NCBI GenBank assembly: GCA_030847615.1
Contig: JAUMIR010000001.1
Location: 89,143,501 to 89,207,500, forward strand
Direction: 5' to 3'
Origin: Gambelia wislizenii
Taxonomy: Eukaryota > Chordata > Lepidosauria > Squamata > Crotaphytidae
DNA length: 64,000 bases
Shown here: in pieces, positions 47,901-59,900 of the stretch
Layout of the letters: each line of letters starts with the position of its first letter
Numbering within the stretch: the stretch's first letter is position 1
The notes under the pieces: model-generated
What the model saw: only the letters and a program-made list of their open reading frames with translations
Database searches by the model: none
Told to the model about the DNA's origin: nothing
Made by a program: the position numbers and the translations under genes

Positions 47901-50900
47901 ATAACACCATCATGATTAGCCCTGAAGGGCCAGAATGTTACCATAGTGTAAATTGCTATCATTTTATCCTTTAACATGCAGAGCTAAGTCAGTGAGTTAA
48001 GAAGTAGTTTGGCAACGAATGTATGCTTGGGCTCCAGAAATCTACAGAATGACCTCTCTTTCCATCTTGCACAGGATGAAGTTTGAGGATTTCCAGACCC
48101 ATTTTGATAAAGTTGAAATCTGCAACCTCACACCTGATGCCCTTGAGGACAATGTTGCTCATAAATGGGAGGTGATAGTCCACCAAGGCAGCTGGGTCAG
48201 AGGTGCCACTGCTGGAGGGTGCAGGAACTTCATAGGTATGCATATATATTATTATTATGTGCTTGTACTCTTAGAGAAGAAGCCAGATAAGAGCTTTGAC
48301 TGGAGGACTGAGGGAAGCAGTAGTCCATATGAAAGGCAGAAGGGTGGGCCACTCTTATATAATACAGATGATGTTTTAGGGCAGGGGTAAGGAAAGTGAC
48401 TGTATTTCCGCAAATGACCCTGCCTATGTTTTGAGATTCCCTAGAGAGGTCCTTGTCTCTGTCCCATCATCTTCACAGGTATACCTGGTGGGAGCAACAT
48501 AGAGGGACATCTTGGTGGCAGCTCCCCAGCTATGGAACTAGCTAAGAGAAGCTAGACTGGTGCCCTCCTTGCTATCTTTCCATAGGCAGGTGAAGACTTT
48601 TTTGTTTTAGCAGCCTGTTGAGGACAGAGTGCTCATGGAGAAAGAGCATATAACAATGTACAGTATTCTAAATATTTGTTGTTCTTGTTTATAATGGGCA
48701 TGTTTTTAATTTTTTTAAATTCTAGATATATTTTAATTACATATATTTTAACTTTTATAAGTAACTTTTACCTGTATCTGTTTTGACTTTTATTAGTTCC
48801 AGGACTGAGAAAAAGGTGGGCTATAAATATCATTATCATCATCATCATCTCACTCTCTTTGTCCCCAGTGGTTGCCATATCTATAATGGGACTATGAAAT
48901 CCTATAAATTGCAGAGGAGGAGGAGAATCTCAGTTCACAGTCTATCAAGTCTTACTGACAGGAGTGTTGGGCTATCCAGTGATTTGGATTCTGTCCAAGA
49001 ATCTAGGAATCAGTGTGGTATTGTCAGATAATGTGAGAAGTCCCAAGTACTGACAACTTGTAATTATGTCATTGTGAGCCCTATGGTGACTTCCTTCAGG
49101 CATCTCGTCAGTCTGTGTGGAATTGCTCACATAGCACCCATTACCACTGGAACCACAGTTTCAGTTTACTTCAAATGGCAATGCCATCTGTGTAAAGAAA
49201 AATATGAAATTGTTGACCAGTATTAGTTTGTGCAGAAAGATTTAACAGACTGAATATAAGAAATACCATGGTAAAGTAATTGCAATGATACATTGGAATC
49301 AAAGCAAAACACACACAGAGAGAGAGAGAGAGAGATGATCTACTGTCTGCAAAGACCTTGAGATAAGAAACATGAAAAATTGTTGAAAATAGTCAAAATC
49401 GTATGGGACAGAAAGATTCAAATTGATAAACAATTAGAGTGTAATATGACAGCCATAACAATGGTTGAGAAAAAGAATGTTTGGATTATAGATGTGGCAA
49501 TCCTGTGGAAGAGCAGAATTGAAGACAAAGTGAGGGGAAAGATGGTCTAAAGTGCCGTGTACACTGGTGGCATTATCTAAATACGTGGTGATGGTGGTGG
49601 TGATGGCTGGAATCTTGTTGGGGTGTTACAAAGAGAGACATAATGAATCCCATCCTAATCCCCCCAATCCCCATTTACCAGGCAGCAATTGCTCTGAGCA
49701 ATGGGGATCTGTTCCCTTATCAATTGGGAAGCAATCTTTTCTGATTGACAGGGGAACAGAGTCCCACAGATTGCTGAGGTAAGTGGGCTGCCCAGTAAGT
49801 GGAGACTGGGGGACGTTCACAGTCCCTATATAGTCCGTACACTGTGGGTTACATAGGGACTGTGAATATGTCCCAGCCATGGGTGCCTAACTCTAGGTTA
49901 TGCATTCATAACTGGCCAACAGGATTCTAGCCAATGGTAATAGGAAGGAAAGTCAGGCAGAGCTCCATCTTGCCTCAGCCCAGAAGCAAAATGGCCTCCC
50001 TCCATTCCAACTGCCATTGCCCTGGCCAAGGAGAGAGAGAAGGAAAGTCAGGCAGAGTTCCATCTTACCTTGGCCCAGAAGCAGAACAGCCTTCCCTCCA
50101 TCCCAACTGCCATTGCCCTGGCTGAGGAGGGAGAGAAGAGAATGCTAGACTTAATCCCTTCCCCTACTGCTGTCCCCTTTCCTTTTGTATCATATCTTCA
50201 TTAGATTGTAAGCCTGAGGGCAAGGAACTGTTTTGTTGTTCTTTTTCATGTAATAATAATAATACAAACTGAGAGTCAGCACCTCTGAAAAAGAAAATAA
50301 CTGTGGTTCCACAGTTGATAGGTGCTCTGGGAGCTATTCCAAACTCCAAACTTCCCCTGTTTGCTCTTTCGTTTCCAGAAACGTTTTGGACAAATCCACA
50401 GATCAAACTCCAGTTAACTGAAAAAGATGATGGGAAAGATGGCTGCACGTTTCTAGCAGCTCTGATGCAAAAAGACCGCCGTAAACTAAAGAAACTGGGA
50501 GCAGAAATGTTAACAATAGGATATGCTATCTATGAGGTATCTTTTAATATATGAGGATTACTTCTTCAATAATCTGACGGTAAACCCTGACAGGGCCTTG
50601 TCAGACATCTGACAAGCCATGGCCTTGCTGCAGTGGTAGCCTCTAAGCCTCTTCCTCAAGGCCAATGCAAGACATTTTGCTGCCTGAGGCAAAGGATGAA
50701 ATAGTATTCCCACCCTTATTTCCATATGCAGAAGCTGTCTAGACTGCCAGTTGAATCATAGTTCAATATTGGCAACAAAATAGCAAGACAGAGAATATTG
50801 TCCCATTACCAGCACTGAAGTAAAATTTAACTGGCCAATTCAGGACAGGATGTATGACGCACAAAGCTCTCTCTTCCAATAGAGGCAAAGAGCCCAATAG

Positions 50901-53900
50901 CTCAAAAGGAACAGTCAAGCAATTGTTCCTATTGCTTCTCCACCGACATCTGTGTCTTCAAACAGTTGTTTCACTATGTCTAATAACAGGGCTAGCAATG
51001 CCCTCTTCTCCCTGCCCCCTTTCACTGTGGCTTGGAGCTGAGTTGTTGTATTATGTTTCATGGGACTTTTTCAGACAGGATTTACCGCTCAAGAAGGCTC
51101 CGGAATAGTTACGACACTGTCACACGGCAGGGGGTCCATTTCGGATGACACCATCCCTCTCTTGGCATCATCCGTGACTGTTCTGGGTATGATTTAAGGC
51201 AGCCGTGTCATTTTTTACTCACGGAAGTTGTCCGTGAGTAAAAAATGACACGGGTGCCTTCAATCATACCCGGAATAGTCACGGACGACACCAAGAGAGG
51301 GACGGCGGTGTCCGAAATGGACCCCCTGCCGTGCGACAGTGTCGTAACTGTTCCGGAATCTTCTTGCGTGGTAAGTCCTGCCTGAAAAAGTCCATAGTCT
51401 CAGGTGGTACTTTTGTTACCGGATTGGTTGAACCACGTTCCTACTGAGACACACAGTCTCTCAAGAATGGCATGCAGGAGGCAGAGGAGCTTCCCTGTCA
51501 GCTCTAGCTGTTCTTTCTACTGACAGGCAAAATATTCCCTCTCCCACTCTTCCCCCTCGAAGGAAATGTAAGCAAATAATACCCATTTGGAAGAAGATAC
51601 CTGAAATGGCATAAAATTCAAGTCAGCTATATCTGCCAAGCTAACAAATGGATCTGAACATCTAATTTCAGATCCCAGATAAAGATGAACACTTGACAAA
51701 GGACTTTTTCCGCTACCATGCATCCAAAGCCAGGAGCAAAACATATATAAACTTGAGGGAAATCTCTGATCGATTCACACTACCACCTGGTGATTACATT
51801 ATTGTCCCTACCACATTTGAGCCACATCAGGAAGCTGATTTCTGCCTAAGAATATTTTCTGAGAAGAAAGCACTCACTAAGTAAGTATTATCAGCTGTCT
51901 CACCCAGCTATGAGACAAGTAGCTCCCACTGTCAGTATATGAAAGAAGCAGAGCTTAGAAAAGTTATTTTTTACAGGTACTTGGAAAAGTTACATGACCA
52001 GTTGTCAGGTTGGCTGGAGATTCTGTGAGCTGTAGTTCAAAAAAATAGTGTTTCCAAATTCTGGGGGGACATTCATATCTGGAGGTCCTTCAAATAATTT
52101 GGCCTCCTGGAATGTAGTGGTCATGCTGTCAGGGTGATTTGGTGAGCAATAGTCCAAAAAAGTATCCTTTCTTACCTCTGCTTTGAAAGATGGTGTCTAG
52201 CTTATTAGCTGCCCCCCCTGATGTTGCTGTGTCCAAATCCCTTTTTTTCAAACTCAAAGTGAAGGAGGAGCTGAGGGACCATTTGAAAGGAGAACTTTTC
52301 CTTTCCCAGGGTACCCCAGTGTTTTTGAGCCTCCACTCCAAAGACCAACTGGAGATATCTTGCAGCATGAGGCAGAGCAGTAAATGCCTTCCCACTGTCC
52401 ACACTAAGAAGGATATTGACAATCTGGAACATATCCAGAGGAGGGCAATCAAAATGGTAAAAGGTCTGGAAGCCATGCCCTATAAAGTGCATCATAGGGA
52501 GATGGGTATGTTTAGCCTGGAGAAGAGATGGTGAAGAGGTGACATGATAGCCATGTTTAAATACTTGAGAAGAGGTCATATTGAAGAGGGAGCAAGCAGA
52601 GACTATGACATGGAATAATGGATTCAAACTACAGGAAAAGAGATTCCACCTAAATATTAGGAAGAGCATTGTGACAGTAAGAGCTGTTTGACAGTGGAAT
52701 ACGCTCCCTTAGATTGTGGTGGAGTCTCTTCCTTTGGTGGTTTTTAAACAGAGGCTCGATGGCCATCTGTCAGGAGTGCTTTGATTGTATATTCCTGGAC
52801 AGCAAGGGCTTGGACTGGATGGCCCTTGTGGTCTCTTCCAACTCTATAATGCTATGGTATAGGAAGAACTTTACCAATGCCACTAACCCATTCTGGCATC
52901 TGCTGTTTTTCTCTGGGTGATCCTGTGTCTACCACTTACTTTCAACAGGGTGCCACAATTATACTCTTTACTGTAATGAAGGGGTGGGGGGATGCATGTG
53001 GCACCCAAACTCCCATTTTGCAGCCCCCAAAGCCCTCTGACTCCCCCCATCAATCTTTTCAGCCTTTTTATCAGGTGAGTTTTCACCCACAAATGGCAGA
53101 AAACAGCCCACAAATGTGGCAGTTCAGCTTTCCCAGTCCCACCCCACCCATCCCCAGCCTGTTGTTTTTGGCTGAAAATGATGACCAGAATTTATATAGC
53201 TTCCTGTGCACTGCAATGCAGTGGTGCAACCATGGAGAAGGAGTGAATATTGGCCTCTTCCCCTCACATAGTTGCCAGGCCCCCTTGTAATGGAAGAACT
53301 GGGCATGGGGCACATTTACTTCTGTTCTTATACAGTGTACCTGATTTTATTTTTATTTTTTACAAAGTTCAAAACAGAACGTTGATTTGTTCATTTGTCT
53401 TTTACTGGATTCATGTTTATTTTTCATAGGGAGGTGGATGGAAAGGTTGACATTGATCTGCCAGAGGTAGGTCATGAAATTTAAAATAAGGGTTAACAAA
53501 TCATCACAATCAAATGCACTATTTTTGTACTGAGATAACTTAAGATGACTTTATGTCATCTGAATATCAAAATGCCAATTGAAAATAGTGACTGAGTTTA
53601 TCATACAATATTTTAACAACATGTATCATTACTAAGATGCTGATGAATTGCAGTAATTAGAAACACTAAAATATTGTTTAAATCTCTCCAGTCAAAATTT
53701 TTTATTTGTTTTAGCTTCCAGAACCAACACCACAGCAAGAAGAAACGGAAGAAGAGAAGCAGTTCCGAACATTATTCAAACAGATTTCAGGAGAGGTAAC
53801 AGTATACCAATAAATTAGAAACAAAGCTGTAACCCAGGGGAAAAAACACCCTTGGATGATTTTCAGTGCCATAGCTCAGTGGCTAGTACAGAGTTCGATA

Positions 53901-56900
53901 CGGGGCATCTCCTGATAAGACTAAGGAAGACCTCTGTCTGAAATCTGGAGAGCCAGTGCTGGTCAGTTTAGAATTCTAATGAGCTCGCTATCCCTATGAC
54001 CTGACTTGATGTAGAGCAGAGGTGGACAACAGTGGAAGGTTTGTGGGCTGCATTAGTGCCCCCCCAGGAGGTCTTGGAGGGCCACAACTCCCAAAATTCC
54101 CTAACATTTCCAAGCTCTGATTTGATCTATCCTGAAGAACAGGAGAAATCTCTGAAGCTTAAATGCTTGAAATTCAGAAATCACACCTATGTAGCTTTGA
54201 CATTCTGTATAAACTTTTGGACACATCCATCATTTACCCTTCCCAGGCTGTATTCAGGCTTGGATATTAGCTGAAGATGTGGATGTTCTGTGTCTGGAGA
54301 CAGACAGAAAGAATGCCTCCTTGGTGTGGTTTCTAGCTGCCTTTGGCACCATGGGACACTGAACTAAATCCTATTGTTAATCTTGACTACAGTTGAGCCA
54401 GTATATCAACTGGATCTGCCTACCTGTTGATTTATGACTCAACAAATGATTTAACAGGTCTATTCTAGTTGGGACTAACCAACAGGATTCCAAATAATCT
54501 TTTTTTTGCATTGCTTTAGAAATGTGATGGCTGAGGACTGATATCTTCATACAGTAATTAGAAAAAGTGGTTATCAATGAGATTTAATTACACCATCCTC
54601 CCCCACCCCACCCAAATGCATAATGCTGCTATACAGAGGGATGAAAAACCTTTCTCCATCCAGATGTTCTGGTCTTTAACTTTCATACCACCTTACCACT
54701 GGTTGTGTTGAGTGGGGCTGATGAGAATTGAAGTCCAAACTGTGTGGACGGTCAAATCTTTCCACCCACTGTTCTGTCACCTTCAATGTTTAATATACCT
54801 GCATAGCACCCTAAACACATCCAATCCAAATTATTTTGGAAATTAAGCATGGTTGAGTCTGGCTATTGCTTGGATGGAAAACTGCCAGGGAATATCAGGG
54901 ATCTCCAAGGAGCATAGAATCTTGCCTGAAACCCTGGATAGCCATTCCTTCCATTCAGAGGTGACAATAATGGGCTAGATGGCCCAATGGTGTCACTCAG
55001 TATAGGGCAGCTTCCTATGCTCCCACGTATTTGAAGCTGATGGCAGAAATCACCTACAAAGCTGAGGTTGGATGACAACCTCAATATCAATGCTTTTGCT
55101 ATGGCATCATTATGCCTCATCCTGAACTTTATATTTGAAAATCCAAGCAGTCGGGCATGGCTGCCTCACTTGTAGAACAAAGCCTTCACTCTAGATTTGC
55201 TCAGTTTGGGAGGTGAGGAGCTTTTGGCTGACTTACCCAGTTCTGTGGAATATTCTCCCTCAAGGGGCTTGTCTGTACTCCTCTTACCTTTAGCCTAAGG
55301 AATTATGCACAGTGATTTATTTATTTACTAGGGTTTTTGGCTAGTGGAAAGAAGAGACAGAGCTTGGACAAGTTTCTCTTTTGGAGTACAGCTTCCAGAA
55401 CCCCCAACTACTATGATCACTAGAATTCTGTAAGGTGTAATCCATAAAAGTAATTGTCTTGAGTTCTGAGAACAGGATGAAATGGTCTGTAAACACTGAA
55501 GCTGACTTCAGGCTGCAGTTTTACTCATCTTTTTGTGATTTGGGAGGAAGGGGATTGTTTTATGTGTCTAACAGTGAATTGTTTGCTGCCTTCAGTAAAA
55601 TGGGAAAGGTATGGCACAAATAGTGCACATTTAAATCGAGTCATAGTGGGGGGGCATTGTTGGGAAACATGAGATATAGTAGTGGCTCTCTCATGGAGAG
55701 TCATCAAACTGACAAAGCAGAAGTTGAACAACAACCAGTCCCATGCCCACTCACCCACACATGTACAAGGTCTAACAGAAAAAAATAAAAAAGTCTTAGT
55801 CTTCTTTGTAGAACATGTAAAAGTAGTTTTACTTTAAAAACTTGTGCATAATCAAACACAGAGTCTAATGGAGGAAGGAGTGGGGAAATAAAGTGGCTGA
55901 AGGATAGAGGGATGCAGGAAGTGGGGGGGGGAACCTAATAAACAGGAAGTCAGCATGAACATGTGCTGTACCTAAACTCCTATAGATTACCGTATATTCT
56001 GGCGTATAAGACGACTGGGCGTATAAGACCACCACCACCCCATTTCCAGCCAAAAATCTAGGCTTAGGCATATATTCGCCATATAAGACCACCACCACCC
56101 AATTTGGCTGGCTGACTGACTGCTGGGGGAGCCTTGCCAGCTGATCCTCTTTGTTTCCCAATTCAGGAGGATCTCCTCGTGAGTTGGGAAAGTGAACAGG
56201 ATCAGCTGGCAGGGCTCTCCCAGCTAGCAAGCCAGCCGCAACATTCGCCCCTCTCTTCAACCTTCCAGTCAAACTTGACTCGAAGGTGGAGGAAAGGGGC
56301 AAAAATGCCCAGTTTGCCTCAGCAGCCCCCTTCCCTCCGTCTTGGCTCTTCCGAAGGGGACCAAGGTGGGGGAAGCGGGGGTGGCAAACCCCTAGATTCG
56401 CCCCCTCAGAAGGAGGATGTGGGGCCGTGGAGCCAAACCCCGGGATTCGCTCCCTCTCCCCACCTTCAAGGAAGAGAAGGGAGCCCACAAGGAGGGATCG
56501 GGGCCGTGGAGCAAAACAGGGCATTTTCACCCTTTTCCTCCACCTTCAAGGAAGGTGGGGGGAAAGGGCAAATCTAGCGGTTTGCCTTGGCCGCTGCAGA
56601 GGCGATCGAGCGGCAGCCATGGCAAACCGCAATGTTCACCCCCCTCCTCTGTCTTCCGTTGCTCCTCAAAGAGGGAAAAGGCAGAGGAGGGACGCGAATG
56701 AACTGCAAAACACTTTGCTTCACCCCCCTTCCCCATCTCCTGCCTCTTCGCTCCGTTTGCAAAGAAGCAGAAGATAGGCAGGCAGGCGAAGCAAAAGTAT
56801 ATCCGGCGTATAAAGTATATCCAGCGTACAAGATGACTCTCGATTTTGGAGGGCACTTTTGAGTGCTCAAAAGTCGTCTTATACGCCAGAATATACAGTA

Positions 56901-59900
56901 ACCTGAAAACTAGCTATAAGTGACTATAGGCATGCAAAGGTTGCTATCTCTAACATTAAGTAGAATGTATGTCAAACCCCAAAATCTGAAGTTGCCTTCC
57001 TTTCTCCAACTGTAGGACATGGAGATCAGTCCAGAGGAACTTGAATATGTTCTGAATGCTGTCTTGAAAAAAAGTAAGTACTTTCAATCCCTCTTGCCCA
57101 GTTGACAAGCATTTTTTTTATGCCATATCATGATGAAACTGTGTCTGGCAATCCTGTACAGAACATGTTAAGCACTGGTAATTGCATTTAAGATGTATTA
57201 CAGTCCCATCATATTACAGTAGTTCTATTATTTAGAAATAAGCACAGTGGTATTATCTATTAAATGTGCATGTGTCAGATGATGTTGGGGAGGCTGGGGC
57301 CTGGAGCCTTGCTGCGATGTTTTCTGGCCCACCTGATTGGTCCCAGGAAGGACACTCTGGCCCCCAGGATGAAAACAATTCCCCAGTCCTGACTTAAACA
57401 CTACCAAAACACAGGCATGCAGAGGGAAACTCTATGCATGCACAGTTACGCTGTCTAACCCAGAGTCCGATCTGAGGTCTTGTGACTAAGCCACACAAAG
57501 ATGAATACAACACAAAAGTGATCCTTTTTGCTTTGGGGTGAATTTTTAAAATATATTATGGTCATGATTTTCTTGTAGCAAACAGCATCAAATTCAAGAA
57601 AATAAGTCTCCTTTCCTGTAAAAATATCATTTCCTTAATGGATGTATCCTTTTTTGTATGAGTCCTTCTGTGGTGAAACAGATTTTTTTTAAAAAATCTA
57701 CAAAATTTGCTGCCTTGGATGCAAAAGAAATGACAGTTATTTTTATGCTCTAGCAAAAAACTAAGCAGGACATGCCACAAAAGCCCAGACAGCCTTCTGG
57801 AAAATGTGTGTGTGTGTGTGTGTGTTTGCCATACCACCAAAACTGTGAAACACTGGGTGAATCCTAACTGATTAAAAAGATCAGAAAGTCCCAGATTTTG
57901 TTCCTGTTTTCTTCTGATTTTATTTTGGAGATCCATATACATTGTGTTTATCCCAGAATATTTACTGTCAGATCCTTGGACAAATAGAAACTTTTTATAC
58001 CAGCTCCCCCAAGTCAGTTTATTTTAAGCCAGTATGAAATTGGAAACACAAGAACAAAATCTGGGATTTTTCAACCAGTCTGGATTCACCCTTAGATACC
58101 TACAACTTGATGTGTATACAGTTGGCCCTCCATATCCATGGATTCTGCACCCACAGATTCCACCATCCACGGCTTGAAAATATTCCAAAAAAGAAAAATT
58201 CCAAAAAGCAAACCTTGATTTTGCTGTTTTATATAAGGGACACCATTTTACTACACCACTATATATAATGAGACTTGAGCACCCACAGATTTTGGTATCC
58301 ACAGGGGGTCCTGGAACCAAACTGCAGTGCATACCAAGGGCCCACTGTACTATGGAGACCCCGAGGGTGTGCATCCTGAGGTTATTTAGATGTAAAAACT
58401 TATTGACTTTAAATAATTAAAAACTGTTTGTAGCCTGAAGTACTATGTTGAGTTTGCCAGTAGATGGCACACCTCAGGCATCTCAGAAGTAAGAGAGTTC
58501 CTCAAGAGTAAAGATTTCCTCAAAAGCAGGGAACCTTGACAGCTGTTCCAAATACTTGCACTCAAGTGCACCTAGAGCCAGACTTCTAAAACTTGCTGTC
58601 AACATTTGGTGTCTCAATTTCAGGGGTCTCCACTACTGAAAGAGTCAAGGTCCTATTTTTATATAATCCAGCTACCTACTGAATCTTTCCTGTTCCTGAC
58701 TCCATTTGTGTGTAACAGTCAGAGCTTAGAAAAGTTATTTGTTGGGCAACTCCTAAAATCCCCCATCCAGCATGGCCAGGTTCTGGAAATGTAATTCCAA
58801 AAGTAATGTTTTTAAATCATGGGTGTGGCTCCTTGGATCTGAGGACTAATCTGCATTACATGGATATATGGCTACCTGGATTTGAGGAATTAGAATATGG
58901 CAACTCAGGGAGAGAAATGGGGGATGGGAGAGGAAGCAACTGACTTAATACAAAGTGTAGGGCAGAGAGTTAAGAGGTGGAAAGGCTGAATAAGCACCAG
59001 GGTGGGGGAAGAGGAAGGTCAGCAAAAAAGGGGAGGAGACAAGAGAAACAGTCATGGGAGCTGTGAGGGGGGAACAAAGGCAATTCTCATCTCTGCATTA
59101 TTTTTTCAAGAAACATTATGAACAAACTTTGAATCTAGCAGCAGGATGACATTTAAAAAACTAGACATTATGGTGGAAGAAGAGGAGATGTAGACTTCCA
59201 AATTTTGGTGGCAACTACGCATGTTCCTGAATATCTGGCCTATGAGCAGCTATGCTCTTGCAAGCATTGGGAAAGTGACTTTTTGGGACTACACCTCCCA
59301 GAATTCACCCATCACAATGGCCAATCACCATCAGTCACAATGACAGGTGAGTTTTAGGAGTTGTTACCCTAAGATGTGGGGGTGGTGCTTTAGAGACCCA
59401 CCTGTGATGCCAAAATCTCTATTATTGTCTGGGGAATTATTAGCTCAAATGGAAGCCTGCAAGAGATGGGTAACTTCAGGGATATTTTCACCTATGTATA
59501 CCAGTACTAACTGTTTAAAGCACTCCAGTTTAAAGTGAAATAAAATATTTTTAGTGGAAATAACCCAAAATGAATTCACACACGCAATATACGTTCCATA
59601 CAAGGCTATAGTGAAGTAAGGCAGAAAGATTAGATAGAAGGAAATATATGGGAATATAGGGTAGTAGTTACTGGTCTTGAAGAGTAGAGTTTCATTTAGC
59701 AAAGTTACTCAGTCAGGTGTATAAGGATGGCACAGGAGATTCCAATCCAGAGCATGCCAAGAAAGAAAGTGGCTGGGTTTGTCCACTGTGGCACACCTTT
59801 CTATTCAACTGATTGTGTTAATGGATGGGAAATAGAAATTGATGGGTTTACAACAACCTCGCAAGGTTGGACAGGAGGGGGTATAGGAATGACTTCCGTA

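Larger units (their letters stand above)
43836..48074 (+). other. CAPN9 intron 8
   Basis: A 4.2-kb intron, GTAAAT...TTGCACAG. It contains (TTGG)n near 44357, a MIR/L2-like SINE end, half of a MITE at 46085-46190, and the duplicated minisatellite element at 46720-47645. Stretches 44700-46080 and 46195-46590 hold nothing recognised. Confidence 0.85.
48236..50378 (+). other. CAPN9 intron 9
   Basis: A 2.1-kb intron, GTATGC...GTTTCCAG. It contains an L2-like 3' end, an (AG)n run near 49316, a 90-bp tandem duplication and a LINE-like 3' UTR. The middle (48860-49540) shows nothing. Confidence 0.85.
53796..57015 (+). other. CAPN9 intron 13
   Basis: A 3.2-kb intron, GTAACA...ACTGTAG. It contains two SINEs, a MITE and the 909-bp TIR element. 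The stretch 55030-55985 shows nothing recognisable. Confidence 0.87.

Noticed and set aside
55865..56870. Frames of 90-221 residues in several phases
   Set aside because: GC-rich interior of a DNA transposon; overlapping open frames on both strands and no domain.
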